From NCBI RefSeq assembly GCF_023078275.1, contig NC_062981.1:18158846-18222845 (forward strand): DNA of 64,000 bases. Direction: 5' to 3'. Of the stretch, positions 11,660-22,800 are shown one piece after another. The notes beneath the pieces are model-generated. The model did not search any database, was not told where the DNA came from, and was given only the letters and a program-made list of their open reading frames with translations. The DNA comes from Leguminivora glycinivorella. Taxonomy: Eukaryota > Arthropoda > Insecta > Lepidoptera > Tortricidae. Each line of letters starts with the position of its first letter. Position 1 is the stretch's first letter. The translations under genes were made by a program, and so were the position numbers.

Positions 11660-12210
11660 ATGGAGTATTATTCAGAAAAAGTGTCCATTTTCATCATTAA
11701 TAACAGAAAAGTTGAACGTCCTTTTTAAAAGATAATTCTGACGAGGTATCTGGTTCCCTAGGCGAGGATTTTCCGACAAAAGTTGGAAGCATAATTTATT
11801 AAAAATTTCTTTTGCATAATCCAAAGAGTTCAAGCAAAAACAATTTGAATTTATCATGCCAGGTTAAAACTACGAAAAACATTTGTCAACAAGAAATATC
11901 TTGTGTATACACTATGTACTTTACCTTTCCTATGACATACAGGTTGTTTATGTATTCACGAGCAATTATTTAAGAGATGATTTTACTATGTGACCAACAC
12001 AGAAATTTTGAATTTATAAAAACTTATTTTTGTGGTTTGTAATTTCTACACAAGAGTATTTTTTGGTGCTATAATAAAAAAAAATAGTTTAGGACATCGT
12101 TACATAGACCGACTAAGCACAACGGGAAGATCGAGGAGGTTACAGCAAAGGTTGGTCCATAATAAAAGTAGCTCAGTATAACCTATTATGACATGTGACA
12201 TTGTCAAGTT
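11660..12210. other. No gene recognised
   Basis: AT-rich intronic sequence without a supportable feature. Confidence 0.4.
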
Positions 12211-12214
12211 TTTT

Positions 12215-12370
12215 TATTTATTTATAAATTGGGCCCACTCTTGGCCACAGACTAGCCAAAGGAAAAGACGTGGCCTACGATGGAGTGAGCTTGCCCAGAA
12301 GATGCCTGTTCACTCTTGATTTGAAGGTTGCCGGGTTATATGAGCTCGGAAATATATTAGCCGCCGGCAA
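12215..12370 (-). mobile_element. LINE 3' fragment
   Basis: The segment CCCAGAAGATGCCTGTTCAC to GAGCTCGGAAATATA matches the C-terminal coding end of the LINE at 30622-30849. Here it continues into the 3' UTR (GTGGCCTACGATGGAGTG and TTGGGCCCACTCTTGGCC on the + strand). Confidence 0.6.
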
Positions 12371-12479
12371 AAAGTAAAAGTTACCATATTTACCATAACG
12401 ACTTAATTAACTCGTATCTATAATCAAATAACGCTTTTCGCATAAGCGATAATGAAGGACTTTTTGCAAGAGAACGGCA

Positions 12480-12660
12480 CAACCATACTAATATTGTAAA
12501 TGGGAAAGTGTGTGTGTCTGTTTGTTTGTCCGTCTTTCACGGCAAAACGGAGCGACGAATTGTCGTGATTTTTCAAATTGAAAAAATTGAGGGGGAAGGA
12601 AGAGTGAAATAGGCTGCTTTTTGTCTCTTTCTAACAAAAAGCTAACTAAATAATATCCTC
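12480..12660 (-). repeat. Dispersed repeat, family G (truncated)
   Basis: ATATTGTAAATGGGAAAGTG, GTCCGTCTTTCACGGCAAAA and GGAGCGACGAATTG form the - strand copy of the element whose + strand copy is at 37182-37372. Confidence 0.7.
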
Positions 12661-13118
12661 GTAGCGCCCACCATACAACAATTTTGCTAGGGAATTTTGA
12701 TTCTTATTGTACTTGAGTTTGAATTCAATTTCATTTTTTTGAAAAATTTTAGAAACAAAAGAAATTATGTTTTATTTGTTTACATGAAAGTTAAAATTCC
12801 ATTGAAACCATTATGTACTTTAGAAAGTACATTGGGCGCCACGAGGATATATATTCGCCCTGTGAATTATTGCAGGTAACAAAATAAACACGCTGTATGT
12901 AAAAATACACAAAGGTACAATAACTTTTCCAATAATTCGAAACCCTTCGATGATAAGGGTCGAAGACGAAATATCCTGGTTTTGAAGGGAACTCTTTTTG
13001 TTTTCTTTTGCAAGTGAACTGGAATGCTTAACTCTGGTGTCCCTTTATTTGGGACTGGTTTAATGTAGCGTTATATTGTCCCTTGATAGGTTTTCAAGTG
13101 AGTTGTATACATAATATA

Positions 13119-13482
13119 CACCGTGTTTTTTTTTTGTTTTCCGATAAATTGCACACGTCGTTAAGTTCATTATCAGGAACCGCCCTGTATATCATTTTAG
13201 TTAAATTCGTAAAAAAAAATTTTTTCATCATTTTCACACATAAATGATTTTATTATTGTGAGAGATCCTTAAGAATAACATTCAAGTGATTGACGGCACA
13301 TTTTAAAACAAATAACATTAGGAATTGGTAAAGGCTGTCACACACGCGTTCAGTTATTATCTTTATTTTTTTAATAACTCAATAACCGTAAGAGTTAAGA
13401 CGCAAGTTTCTTGGAGAAATTATTTGTATTTGATCTAAAGAACCTTCCCTTAAAGTTAACAGAATTCAATAAAAACACAGTG
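13119..13482. mobile_element. Mariner-like MITE, copy 2 (complete)
   Basis: The terminal inverted repeats are CACCGTGTTTTT and AAAAACACAGTG, flanked on both sides by TA (13117-13118 and 13483-13484), the target duplication expected for Tc1/mariner. It is inverted relative to copy 1. The interior is non-coding. Confidence 0.72.
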
Positions 13483-13489
13483 TATAGGT

Positions 13490-13843
13490 ATGTATAGCTA
13501 TTTGTTAAATTCGAAAATTAGTACATTAAATACCTTGGCCAGTAAAGTAAGAAATGTCTCAGATCATGTAATTGTCAGCCAAGTCGGAGCAGAGGACAAC
13601 AAACATGTCATCTGGGGCCAAGGTGTGAATACTATTTTTCTGTTCGACGGCAAGTTCGTTCAGCGGAGCGGTCCGAAATTCAACGCTTTCCGGCCTGAGA
13701 ACAGAATAGTACATTACATCAGAGGCCGGGAAAATGAGGATTTCCGGCCAAGTGGGTATATACGGCTGAGCGAGCGTGCGAGCGAGGCCGGATAGGGATA
13801 CGAGGCCGGGAATCCGTTTTCACGCCGAGGCATGTATAGTGCT
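13490..13843. other. No gene recognised; GGCCGG-rich repeat debris
   Basis: An open frame at 13490-13795 exists, but its end is low-complexity (repeated GGCCGG and GAGCGAGCGTGCGAGCGAGG). I see no domain. Confidence 0.4.
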
Positions 13844-14042
13844 TTTCTCAAACATACAATGAAATAAAAAAAATGCTCTAAAGGACAATATTTTATAAAA
13901 AAAAGTTACTTTGCAGGCCTAGGCCTAAAAAATAATATGAAATCCCTTTACAGTCCTCTCGAGTTGTTGCGCCCAAAAAGCGATACTTCCCAGCCCATTT
14001 TAAGGAACGTAAAGACAATATTTCATTGCATGTTTGAGAAAA
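13844..14042. mobile_element. Short inverted-repeat element
   Basis: TTCTCAAACATACAATGAAA near 13846 is complemented with one mismatch near 14020-14041, giving a foldback of about 200 bp. Confidence 0.5.
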
Positions 14043-14271
14043 AAATATTTTCTGGAACTTCCAACGTTTCTTTTACATGGTATTTGTCTTTACGCATTTT
14101 TCACGGCAACGTTATTTTGTTCGTGGTAATGGGCCGAAAATATCTTCATTTCCAGCTTTTAGTCGATTCATCAATAATCCGTATCGGAAGCTATAAATAA
14201 AGAGAGGCGCGTAGACAAGATGCCAAGAGTGTTGTAGTAGCTAGATAGTTGAAGACACAGACACCGGTTAT

Positions 14272-14514
14272 GACGACCGGTCTGGCCTAGCGCGTAGTGA
14301 CCCTGCCTGCTACGCCGCGGTCCCGGGTTCGAATCCCGGTAAGCGCATTTATTTGTGTGATGAGCACAGATATTTGTTCCTGAGTCATGGATGTTTTCTA
14401 TGTATATAAGTATTTGTATATTATATATATCGTTGTCTGAGTACCCACAACACAAGCCTTCATGAGCTTACCGTGGGACTCAGTCAATCTGTGTAAGAAT
14501 GTCCTATAATTTTT
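14272..14514 (+). mobile_element. tRNA-derived SINE, family 2, near full length
   Basis: The tRNA-like head has box A (TGGCCTAGCGCGTAGTG) and box B (GGTTCGAATCCC), then a body with GTGATGAGCACAGATATTTG and CAGTCAATCTGTGTAAGAAT. Related copies are at 23757, 35110, 35405 and 39716. Confidence 0.8.
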
Positions 14515-14582
14515 ATTTATTTGTGGATTAGTAAATTGAGCGTCGTAGAGACTCCATTCGTTGGAATCGAAAGATTACGTCC

Positions 14583-14835
14583 ATCATCCTTGCGTTATTC
14601 CGGCATTTGCCGCAGTCACCCGTTGACCACGAACGCTGTAAAGAGTTCGAAACGTCGGGTTGTATTTTAAATTCATTATACGCGATTTAATCCGTTTCCA
14701 TAGTTTTATTTCATGAGTAACTATCGCGGTAACCGAAGACAATATTATGAGCCAAAATAGTTAGACTGCCGTCTGAGCTTCCAACCCGAAGGGTCACTAG
14801 GCCTTATTGGAATTACTGGAATTACTCCGGTTTCC
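14583..14835 (-). mobile_element. SINE family 1 split by a Penelope fragment
   Basis: SINE 1 pieces (GCGTTATTCCGGCATTTGCC, then CCAACCCGAAGGGTCAC and GGCCTTATTGGAATTAC) are separated by 14612-14747, which is a + strand Penelope terminal unit with GTTCGAAACGTCGGG and CGGTAACCGAAGACAAT. Confidence 0.6.
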
Positions 14836-15221
14836 TAACGAAATCGAAAGATTACATGGCAGAATGAAAAAAGTTATATAATATTTTCATTGCCGGCGAA
14901 CTCAAAAGTTTTTACTCATTATTTAAATTTTGGGAGGTTATGAGAGAAGTTATATCTGTCTATATTTCTTCTGTATTAGTGCGATTCGAATCAAACGTAA
15001 GATTTTCTATGAAGCGTTAACAATTGGCATCTTGTCTACGCAGTCAGCATTTATTTCAACTTCCAATTCGTTCAAATATCTCCATTGCTGTAAAAGCATG
15101 ATTAAAATGTTGTAGTGAATGAAATTCATCAATCAAAAAGTGGTCTGAATGGAACTGTAACATATATGCTACGTCAAAAATCAGTAAGGTGAAAATTAAG
15201 TGGGTTCACACACATATAAAT

Positions 15222-15653
15222 TAGGGATGTTACGAATATTTGCATTCGCATTCGCATATGCGAATGATTCGCATTCTTTTAAACATTTGCATTGACATTC
15301 GCATTCGCTTCAAACGATGCGAATGTTTTGCGAATGCGAATGTGTGCAAGTCGCAGCTTGTTCCTCGACCGCGCCGGCCGCTCCAATTGCTACTTGTCGA
15401 CTGTCGACTCGCGCATGCGCAGATAGGTCAAATTCGTACGGCGTGAAGTTCGTACTCGGCATTTTGACCAATAGTAAGCATTTTAAATTTTTTACCTAGC
15501 GGGTTGTTGGTGATTGCTTGGTTTTTATTTTGGTTTTTTATGAAATTCAGCGATATTCGCATTCGCATTCGCATTCGCACATTCGCATTCTGAATATTCG
15601 CATTCGCATTCGCATTCGCGAATGTGACACATGCGACATTCGTGACATCCCTA
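15222..15653. mobile_element. hAT-like non-autonomous element with TTCGCA repeats
   Basis: The element begins TAGGGATG and ends CATCCCTA. It is flanked by a perfect 8-bp direct duplication ATATAAAT (15214-15221 and 15654-15661), the hallmark of hAT transposition. Both ends are filled with TTCGCA/TGCGAA hexamer arrays that are mutually complementary, around a GC-richer centre. It has no transposase; open frames inside are hexamer artefacts. Confidence 0.85.
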
Positions 15654-15966
15654 ATATAAATTAACACCTAACCCCCTTATTTATAAAAAAAAATACTGAA
15701 CTGATTAAAAATTGTTTTGTCCCTTTCTATCATGTTGACTTACTTGTTTATGAGAAAGGGACAAAACTTTTAAAATTATGTTACCTAACAGGTTCGAGGT
15801 TTGAAATTTTCATTCTATTTTTAACACGCTTTTATTAGGTCGTCGTGTATGTAACTAACTATGTAATGGAATCTGCGGAGGCTAATTTAACCATCTTCCA
15901 AGGATCGTAGCGTAATGAAAATTGGCAGCTGTATGTAGTTCTGATGACAATACAATAATATGATAC

Positions 15967-16730
15967 TGTTGAACTGATCTGATGATGGAGCCGGAAGATA
16001 TGAACTGGAACTACATGATGGAACATCATATCATAGCTGTTTTTGGGTTTCTTAGAAAAGTCTTGTAATGAACTTTGACTACGATTAAGTTTCAAGGTCT
16101 GATGATGGAGCCGGAAGATATGAACTGGAACTACATGATGGAACATCGTAACATAGCTGTTTTTGGGTTTCTTAGAAAAGTCTTGTAATAAACTTTGACT
16201 ACGATTAGGTTTCAAGGTCTGATGATGGAGCCGGAAGATATGAACTGGAACTACATGATGGAACATCGTAACATAGCTGTTTTTGGGTTTCTTAGAAAAG
16301 TCTTGTAATAAACTTTGACTACGATTAGGTTTCAAGGTCTGATGATGGAGCCGGAAGATATGAACTGGAACTACATGATGGACCATCGTATCATAGCAGT
16401 TTTTGGGTTTCTTAGAAAAGTCTTGTAATGAACTTTGACTACGATTAGGTTTCAAGGTCTGATGATGAAGCTGGAAGATATGACCTGGAACTACATGATG
16501 GAACATCGTATCATAGCTGTTTTTGGGTTTCTTAGAAAAGTATTGTAATGAACTTTGACTACGATTAGGTTTCAATGTCTGATGATGGAGCCGGAAGAAA
16601 TGAACTGGAACTACATGATGGAACTTCGTATCATAGCTATTTTCTGGTTTCTTAGAAAAGTCTTATAATGAATGACCACGACTAGGTTTCAAGGTCTGAT
16701 AATGAAGCCCGAAAATTGGCACTGGCATTC
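15967..16730. repeat. 120-bp tandem array, about 6.5 units
   Basis: Units recur at exactly 120 bp (starts near 15975, 16096, 16216, 16336, 16456, 16577, then decay near 16696). The shared core is TCTGATGATGGAGCCGGAAG and GAACTACATGATGGAAC. Because 120 is a multiple of three, the - strand stays open across the array (15859-16575) as 40-residue repeats. No start context or splice sites are evident, so I treat the frame as incidental. Confidence 0.9.
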
Positions 16731-16749
16731 CATGATGGCATGGCATGGC

Positions 16750-19700
16750 ATCGCAAAAAAAAGGATCAACAAAGTATGTAAAATAAGTTGGGTTAGGGTT
16801 TTCTTGTGACCCTTAAGAGCAAAACTAAAGGGGGTTCGGGGGGCGAAGACCCCCGCATAAAAGAAAGATCAACGTAGTATTTAAAATAAGTTGGGTTAGG
16901 GTTTTCTTGTGACCCTTAAGAGCAAAGAAAGGGGGGCTCGGGGGGCGAAGCCCCCCGCATAAAAAAATGGTCAATGTAATATTTAAAATAAGTTGGGTTA
17001 AGGTTTTCTTGTGACCCTTAAGAGAAAAGAAAGGGGGCCTCGGGGGGCGAAGCCCCCGGCATAAAAGGAAGATCAATGTAATTTTTAAAATAAGTTGGGC
17101 TAGGGTTTTCTTGTGACCCTTAAGAGCAAAAGTAAGGGGAGCTCGGGGGGCGAAGCCCCCCGCATAAAAGAAAGATCAACGTAATATTTAAAATAAGTTA
17201 GGTTAGGGTTTTCTTGTGACCTTTACGAGCAAATAAAGGGGGGCTCGGGGGGCGAAGCCCCCGCAAAAAAAAGGATCAACGTAGTATGTAAAATAAGTTG
17301 GATTAGGGTTTTCTTGTGACCCTGAAGAACAAAACTAAGGGGGGTTCGGGGGGCCAAACCCCCCGCAAAAAAAAACCAACGTAGTATTCAAAATAAGTTG
17401 GTTTAGGGTTTTCTTGTGACCCTCAAGAGTAAATAAACAAACGGGGGGCTCGGGGGGGGGAAGCACCCCGCATAAAAGAAAGATCAACGTAGTATTTAAA
17501 ATAAGTTGGGTTAGGGTTTTCTTGTGACCTTTGGGCGGCAGTGGCCACCTTTAGCGTCACCGTCTTGACGCAGAAGGAGGCCGCGGAGCGATCGCACGAG
17601 GACGATGAAAATTCGCTCCCTCAGCGCCGACGCAGACCAGCTAGGCGGCGAAGAGCCTACGCGGCTCGTCTCATGCCACCATAGCGGGAACCTGCGGGTG
17701 ATGGGTCGGGAGCCCCATCGCCCGCCTGAAGAGGTTCGGGCTGGAAGGCCCTCTAGTGTTCCGAGGGCCTTCAGCGGAGGTGACTTCTAGAGGAGTCTGA
17801 AAAGACGGGCCCGCAAGGGCAACGCTGACGGGGTATCGGAGGCCTAAAACAAGTGCCCGAAACCCCGTCCACAAAGCGAGCGGCGGAACACCCCAGGGGG
17901 TTTAGTCGGTGAGAGTCCGACATACCCACTGGCTTCTCCCGGGCCAGTGGGATCCATAACGGATTCCCCCTGGGTCAACAAAAAAAAAAAAAAAGGTTTT
18001 CTTGTGACCCTTAAGTGCAAAAGTAAAGGGGGCTCGGGGGGCGAAGCCCCCCTCATAAAAGAAAGATCAACGTAATATTTAAAATAAGTTGGGTTATGGT
18101 TTTCTTGTGACCCTTAAGAGCAAAGAAAGGGGGGCTCGGGGGGCGAAGCCCCCCGCAAAAAAAAGGATCATCGTAGTATGTAAAATAAGTTGGGTTAGGG
18201 TTTTCTTGTGACCCTGAAGAACAAAACTAAGGGGGGTTCGGGGGGCGAAGCCCCCCGCAAAAAAAAATCAACGTAGTATTCAAAATAAGTTGGTTTAGGG
18301 TTTTCTTGTGACCCTCAAGAGTAAATAAATACAAGGGGGGCTCGGGGGGCGAAGCCCCCCGCATAAAAGAAAGATCGACGTCGTATTTAAAATAAGTTGG
18401 GTTAGGGTTTTCTTGTGACCCTTAAGAGCAAAAGTAAGGGGGGCTCGCATAAAAAAAGATCAACGTAATATTTAAAATAAGTTGGGTTAGGGTTTTCTTG
18501 TGACCCCTATGAGCAAATAAAGGGGGGCTCGGGGGGAGAAGCCCCCCGCAAAAAAAAGGATCAACGTAGTATGTAAAATAAGTTGGGTTAGGGTTTTCTT
18601 GTGACCTTGAAGAACAAAACTAAGGGGGGTTCGAAAAAAATATCAACGTAGTATTCAAAATAAGTTGGTTTAGGGTTTTCTTGTGACCCTCAAGAGTAAA
18701 TAAACAAAAGGGGGGCTAAAAGAAAGATCAACGTAGTATTTAAAATAAGTTGGGTTAGGGTTTTCTTGTGACCCTTAAGTGCAAAAGTAAGGGGGGCTCG
18801 GGGGGCGAAGCCCCCCGCATAAAAGAAAGATTAACGTAATATGTAAAATAAGTTGGGTTAGGGTTTTCTTGTGACCCTTAAGAGCAAATAAAGGGGGGCT
18901 CGGGGGGCGAAGCCCCCGCAAAAAAATCGATCATCGTAATATGTAAAATAAGTTGGGTTAGGGTTTTCTTGTGACCCTTAAGAATAAAACTAAGGGGGGT
19001 TCGGGGGGCGAAGCCTCTCGCAAAAAAAATATCAACGTAGTATGTAAAATAAGTTGGGTTAGGGTTTTCTTGTGACCTTGAAGAACAAAACTAAGGGGGG
19101 TTCGGGGGGCGAAGCCCCCCGCAAAAAAAATATCAACGTAGTATTCAAAATAAGTTGGTTTAGGGTTTTCTTGTGACCCTCAAGAGTAAATAAACAAAAG
19201 GGGGGCTCGGGGGGCGAAGCCCCCCGCATAAAAGAAAGATCAACGTAATATTTAAAATAAGTTGGGTTAGGTTTTTCTTGTGACCTTTAAGAGCAAAGAA
19301 AGGGGGGCTCGGCCGGCGAAGCCCCGCGCATAAAAGAAAGATGAATGTAATATTTAAAATAAGTTGGGTTAGGGCTTGTGACCCTTAAGAGCAAAAGTAA
19401 GGGGGGCTCGGTGGGCGAAGCCCCCCGCATAAAAAAAAGATCAACGTAATATTTACAATAAATTAGGTTAGGGTTTTCTTGTGACCCTTACGTGCAAAAG
19501 TAAGGGGGGCATAAAAGAAAGACCCGCAAAAAAAAGGATCATCGTAGTATGTAAAATAAGTTGGGTTAGGGTTTTCTTGTGACCCTTAAGAATAAAACTA
19601 AGGGGGGTTTGGGGGACGAAACCCCCCGCAAAAAAAAAGTAGTATTCAAAATAAGTTGGTTTAGGGTTTTCTTGAGACCCTCAAGAGTATATAAACAAAA

Positions 19701-21178
19701 GGGGGGCTCGGGGGGGCGAAGCCCCCCGCATAAAATGAAGATCAACGTAGTATTTACAATAAATTAGGTTAGGGTTTTCTTGTGACCCTTACGTGCAAAA
19801 GTAAGGGGGGCTCGGGGCGAAGCCCCCGCATTAAAGAAAGATCAACGTTATATTTAAAATAAGTTGGGTAAGGGTTTTCTTGTTACCCTTAAGAGCAAAG
19901 AAAGGGGGGCTCGGGGGCCCGCAAAAAAAAGGATCATCGTAGTATGTAAAATAAGTTGGGTTAGGGTTTTCTTGTGACCCTTAAGAATAAAACTAAGGGG
20001 GGTTTGGGGGGCGAAGCCCCCGCAAAAAAAAAAGTAGTATTCAAAATAAGTTGGTTTAGGGTTTTCTTGTGACCCTCAAGAGTATATAAACAAAAGGGGG
20101 GTCGGGGGGGCGAAGCCCCCGCATAAAAGGAAGATCAACGTAGTATTTAAAATAAGTTGGGTTAGGGTTTTCTTGTGACCCTTAAGAGCAAAAGTAAGGG
20201 GACTCGGGGGGCGAAGCCCCCCCCCCGCATAAAAGAAAGATCAACGTAATATTTAAAATAAGTTGGGTGAGGGTTTTCTTGTTACCCTTAAGAGCAAAGA
20301 AAGGGGGGCTCGGGGGGCGAAGCCCCCGCAAAAAAAAGGATCATCGTAGTATGTAAAATAAGTTGGGTTAGGGTTTTCTTGTGACCCTTAAGAATAAAAC
20401 TAAGGGGGGTTTGGGGGGCGAAGCCCCCCGCAAAAAAAAAAAAAAAAAAAAAAAAAAGTAGTATTCAAAATAAGTTGGTTTAGGGTTTTCTTGTGACCCT
20501 CAAGAGTATATAAACAAAAGGGGGGCTCGGGGGGGCGAAGCATAAAAGGAAGATCAACGTAGTATTTAAAATAAGTTGGGTTAGGGTTTTCTTGTGACCC
20601 TTAAGAGCAAAAGTAAGGGGGGCTCGGGGGGCAAAGCCCCCGCATAAAAGAAGATCAACGTAATATTTAAAATAAGTTGGGTTAGGGTTTTCTTGTGACC
20701 CTTAAGAATAAAACTAAGGGGGTTTTGGGGGGCGAAGCCCCCGCAAAAAAAAAGTAGTATTCAAAATAAGTTGGTTTAGGGTTTTCTTGTGACCCTCAAG
20801 AGTATATAAACAAAAGGAGGGCTCGGGGGGGCGAAGCCCCCCGCATAAAAGGAAAATCAACGTAGTATTCAAAATAAGTTGGTTTAGGGTTTTCTTGTGA
20901 CCCTCAAGAGTATATAAACAAAAGGAGGGCTCGGGGGGGCGAAGCCCCCCGCATAAAAGGAAAATCAACGTAGTATTTAAAATAAGTTGGGTTAGGGTTT
21001 TCTTGTGACCCTTAAGAGCAAAAGTAAGGGGGGCTCGGGGGGCAAAGCCCCCCGCATAAAAGAAGATCAACGTAATATTTAAAATAAGTTGGGTTAGGGT
21101 TTTCTTGTGACCCTTAAGAGCAAAGAAAGGGGGGCTCGGGGGGCGAAGCCCCCCGCATAAAAGAAAGATCAATGTAAT
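16750..21178. repeat. Large satellite array, about 40 units of 85-110 bp
   Basis: Each unit contains AAAATAAGTTGGGTTAGGGT, TTTTCTTGTGACCCTTAAGA and a G-rich block GGGGGGCTCGGGGGGC followed by GAAGCCCCCC. The last part forms the hairpin GGGGGGC-GAA-GCCCCCC. At least three unit types alternate: linker GCATAAAAGAAAGATCAACG; linker GCAAAAAAAAGGATCATCG; and a type with GTTGGTTTAGGG and CCTCAAGAGTAAATAAAC. The array is interrupted at 17530-17994, and its last unit is split by the LINE at 21179-22738, resuming at 22739-22800. Confidence 0.95.
17530..17994 (+). mobile_element. R1-like LINE 3' end inserted in the satellite
   Basis: A GC-rich 465-bp insert ends in GGATTCCCCCTGGGTCAACA and a poly(A) tract. 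GGTTTTCTTGTGACC occurs on both sides (17515-17529 and 17995-18009) as a 15-bp target-site duplication, so this is a genuine 5'-truncated retrotransposition into a satellite unit. The tail style (GTCGGTGAGAGTCCGACAT, then a CCACTGG/CCAGTGG stem) resembles R1-clade elements of Lepidoptera. The coding part is essentially lost. Confidence 0.78.
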
Positions 21179-22738
21179 AAAAATCGCGCTTAGAAAACCA
21201 ATATTGAAAAAAGGAAATCCCACCGACCCCGAAAACTACCGTCCAATTGCACTACTTAGCACTTTTTCAAAAATATATGAAATGATAATGGCGAAACGTC
21301 TTACCTCTTTCTGTGACAAATTTAACCTTTTTGATGAATGCCAATTTGGATTTAGAAAAGGAAAGTCTACTACTCTTACAGTTTACGAATTTATACAAAA
21401 CGCTTTGACAATATTAACAAATAAGAAATACGCATTTGGATTACTATTAGACATGAGTAAAGCATATGATCGCGTCCAACACAACATCCTCCTGAATAAG
21501 CTCTACGGAATAGGAGTCCGCGGCATAGCGCAAAATTGGTTTAGGTCATATCTCGAGAACCGTCAACAAATTGTTGAAATAGACTACTTTGATGACAAAA
21601 TAAAAACATTAACTAAAATCCGCTCTCCCGCGACACTCGTGACATGCTCTATCCCGCAGGGAAGCGTTTTAGGATGTATTTTATTTATTATTTATATTAA
21701 TGACTTGCCAAAAATATTAAAAACGTACGATATGAAATGTCTCATGTATGCAGACGATATATCAATAACATTCCCATGCGAATACAGTAATGAAGCCACA
21801 AATACCTTAGACAATATCTTTAATACAGTTTTGACCTGGCTGGAAGACCACAATTTAAAAATTAACCTACAAAAAACTAACTTAATACAATTTAGACCTC
21901 ATCAAAAAGCAGAATTACAAATTGACTATCACTACCAAAATAACAAATTAGAACTGAAAAACACTTGCTCATTACTCGGCGTAGAAATAGATGAACACAT
22001 AAACTGGAAAGCGCACATTGAAAAAATTGCTGGCAAACTTTCAAGCTTTTCATACGCCCTCCGACAAATAAAATTGACCACAAACTTAAAAACCGCAGTG
22101 TGTGCTTATCATGCCTTTGCGCAGGCGTGGCTGCAATATGGAATAATACTGTGGGGAAATAGTGTTAATACTAAAGACCTCTTTATCTTACAAAAGAAAT
22201 GTATAAGAGAACTTGTAAATATAAACGATGAGGAAAGTTGCAAGCCTCACTTCCCTAATCTAAAGATTTTAACGCTGACAGCCTTATATATTTTAGAAAC
22301 CTGCAAATTTGTTAAAAAAAAACGTTAATCTATTCGAAGAATATAAATACCATAGTTCAGAAACGTATAACCTGCGCCAACGAAATAGAGTCTTTATGAA
22401 TGTCCCTGCTACGCTGCAAATGTTCAATAAAGGACCTCATGCAATGGCTATGACGATTTTTAATAAAATTCCTCAAAATATATTAAGCGAGAGAAAATAC
22501 AATATTTTTGTAAACAAACTAAAGTCCTATCTACTGAATTTGTGCCCATATTCCTTGCATGACTTCCTAGGAGACCAAACTTAGCTGTAAGTGCATGTTG
22601 TTTTTGTTTTGTTGTACTATTTATAATATATGTAAAAATGCTACACCCTAGTGGGGTCCATGTTTGTACCTACAATCTGTAAACACCTCTGTAAAATACC
22701 ATGGTTGCATTGAATAAATGAATATGAATATGAATATG
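21179..22738 (+). mobile_element. 5'-truncated LINE inserted in the satellite
   Basis: The insert starts in the middle of an RT frame and ends with GAATAAATGAATATGAATAT, a short tandem 3' terminus. Satellite sequence that would read GTAAT/ATTTAAAATAAG is split between the two sides. The 3' UTR is about 150 bp (22585-22738). The 3' simple repeat and RT type suggest the Jockey/CR1 group. Confidence 0.8.
21180..22584 (+). pseudogene. LINE reverse transcriptase (truncated, one frameshift)
   Basis: The frame is open from the left edge of the insert; no natural start is kept. RT motifs are in order: N-Y-R-P-I-A-L-L-S, F-G-F-R-K-G-K-S-T, motif A LLLDMSKAYD (catalytic Asp), motif B IPQGSVLGCILF, and motif C MYADD with both Asp residues. 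The first frame stops at 22328. A slip in the A run at about 22311-22320 moves the C-terminal tail (to 22584, with an F-N-K-I-P-Q motif) into another frame. The endonuclease and ORF1 are absent. Apart from the truncation and slip, the RT core looks undamaged, suggesting a young copy. Confidence 0.85.
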
Positions 22739-22800
22739 AATATTTAAAATAAGTTGGGTTAGGGCTTTCTTGTGACCCTTAAGAGCAAAAATAAGGGCTT

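Noticed and set aside
15240..15667. Open frames reading repeated dipeptides
   Set aside because: They are hexamer (TTCGCA) translations within the hAT-like element.
15859..16575. 238-codon - strand open frame with 40-residue repeats
   Set aside because: It is explained by a stop-free 120-bp tandem repeat; kept as a repeat and not as a gene.
16750..21178. Telomere-like TTAGGG in each satellite unit
   Set aside because: Only a single GGGTTAGGG occurs per unit, embedded in a longer unrelated unit; it is not a TTAGG telomeric array.
20714..21223. 169-codon - strand frame and similar frames across 16.8-21.2 kb
   Set aside because: These are translations of the satellite units; the same peptide repeats with each unit.
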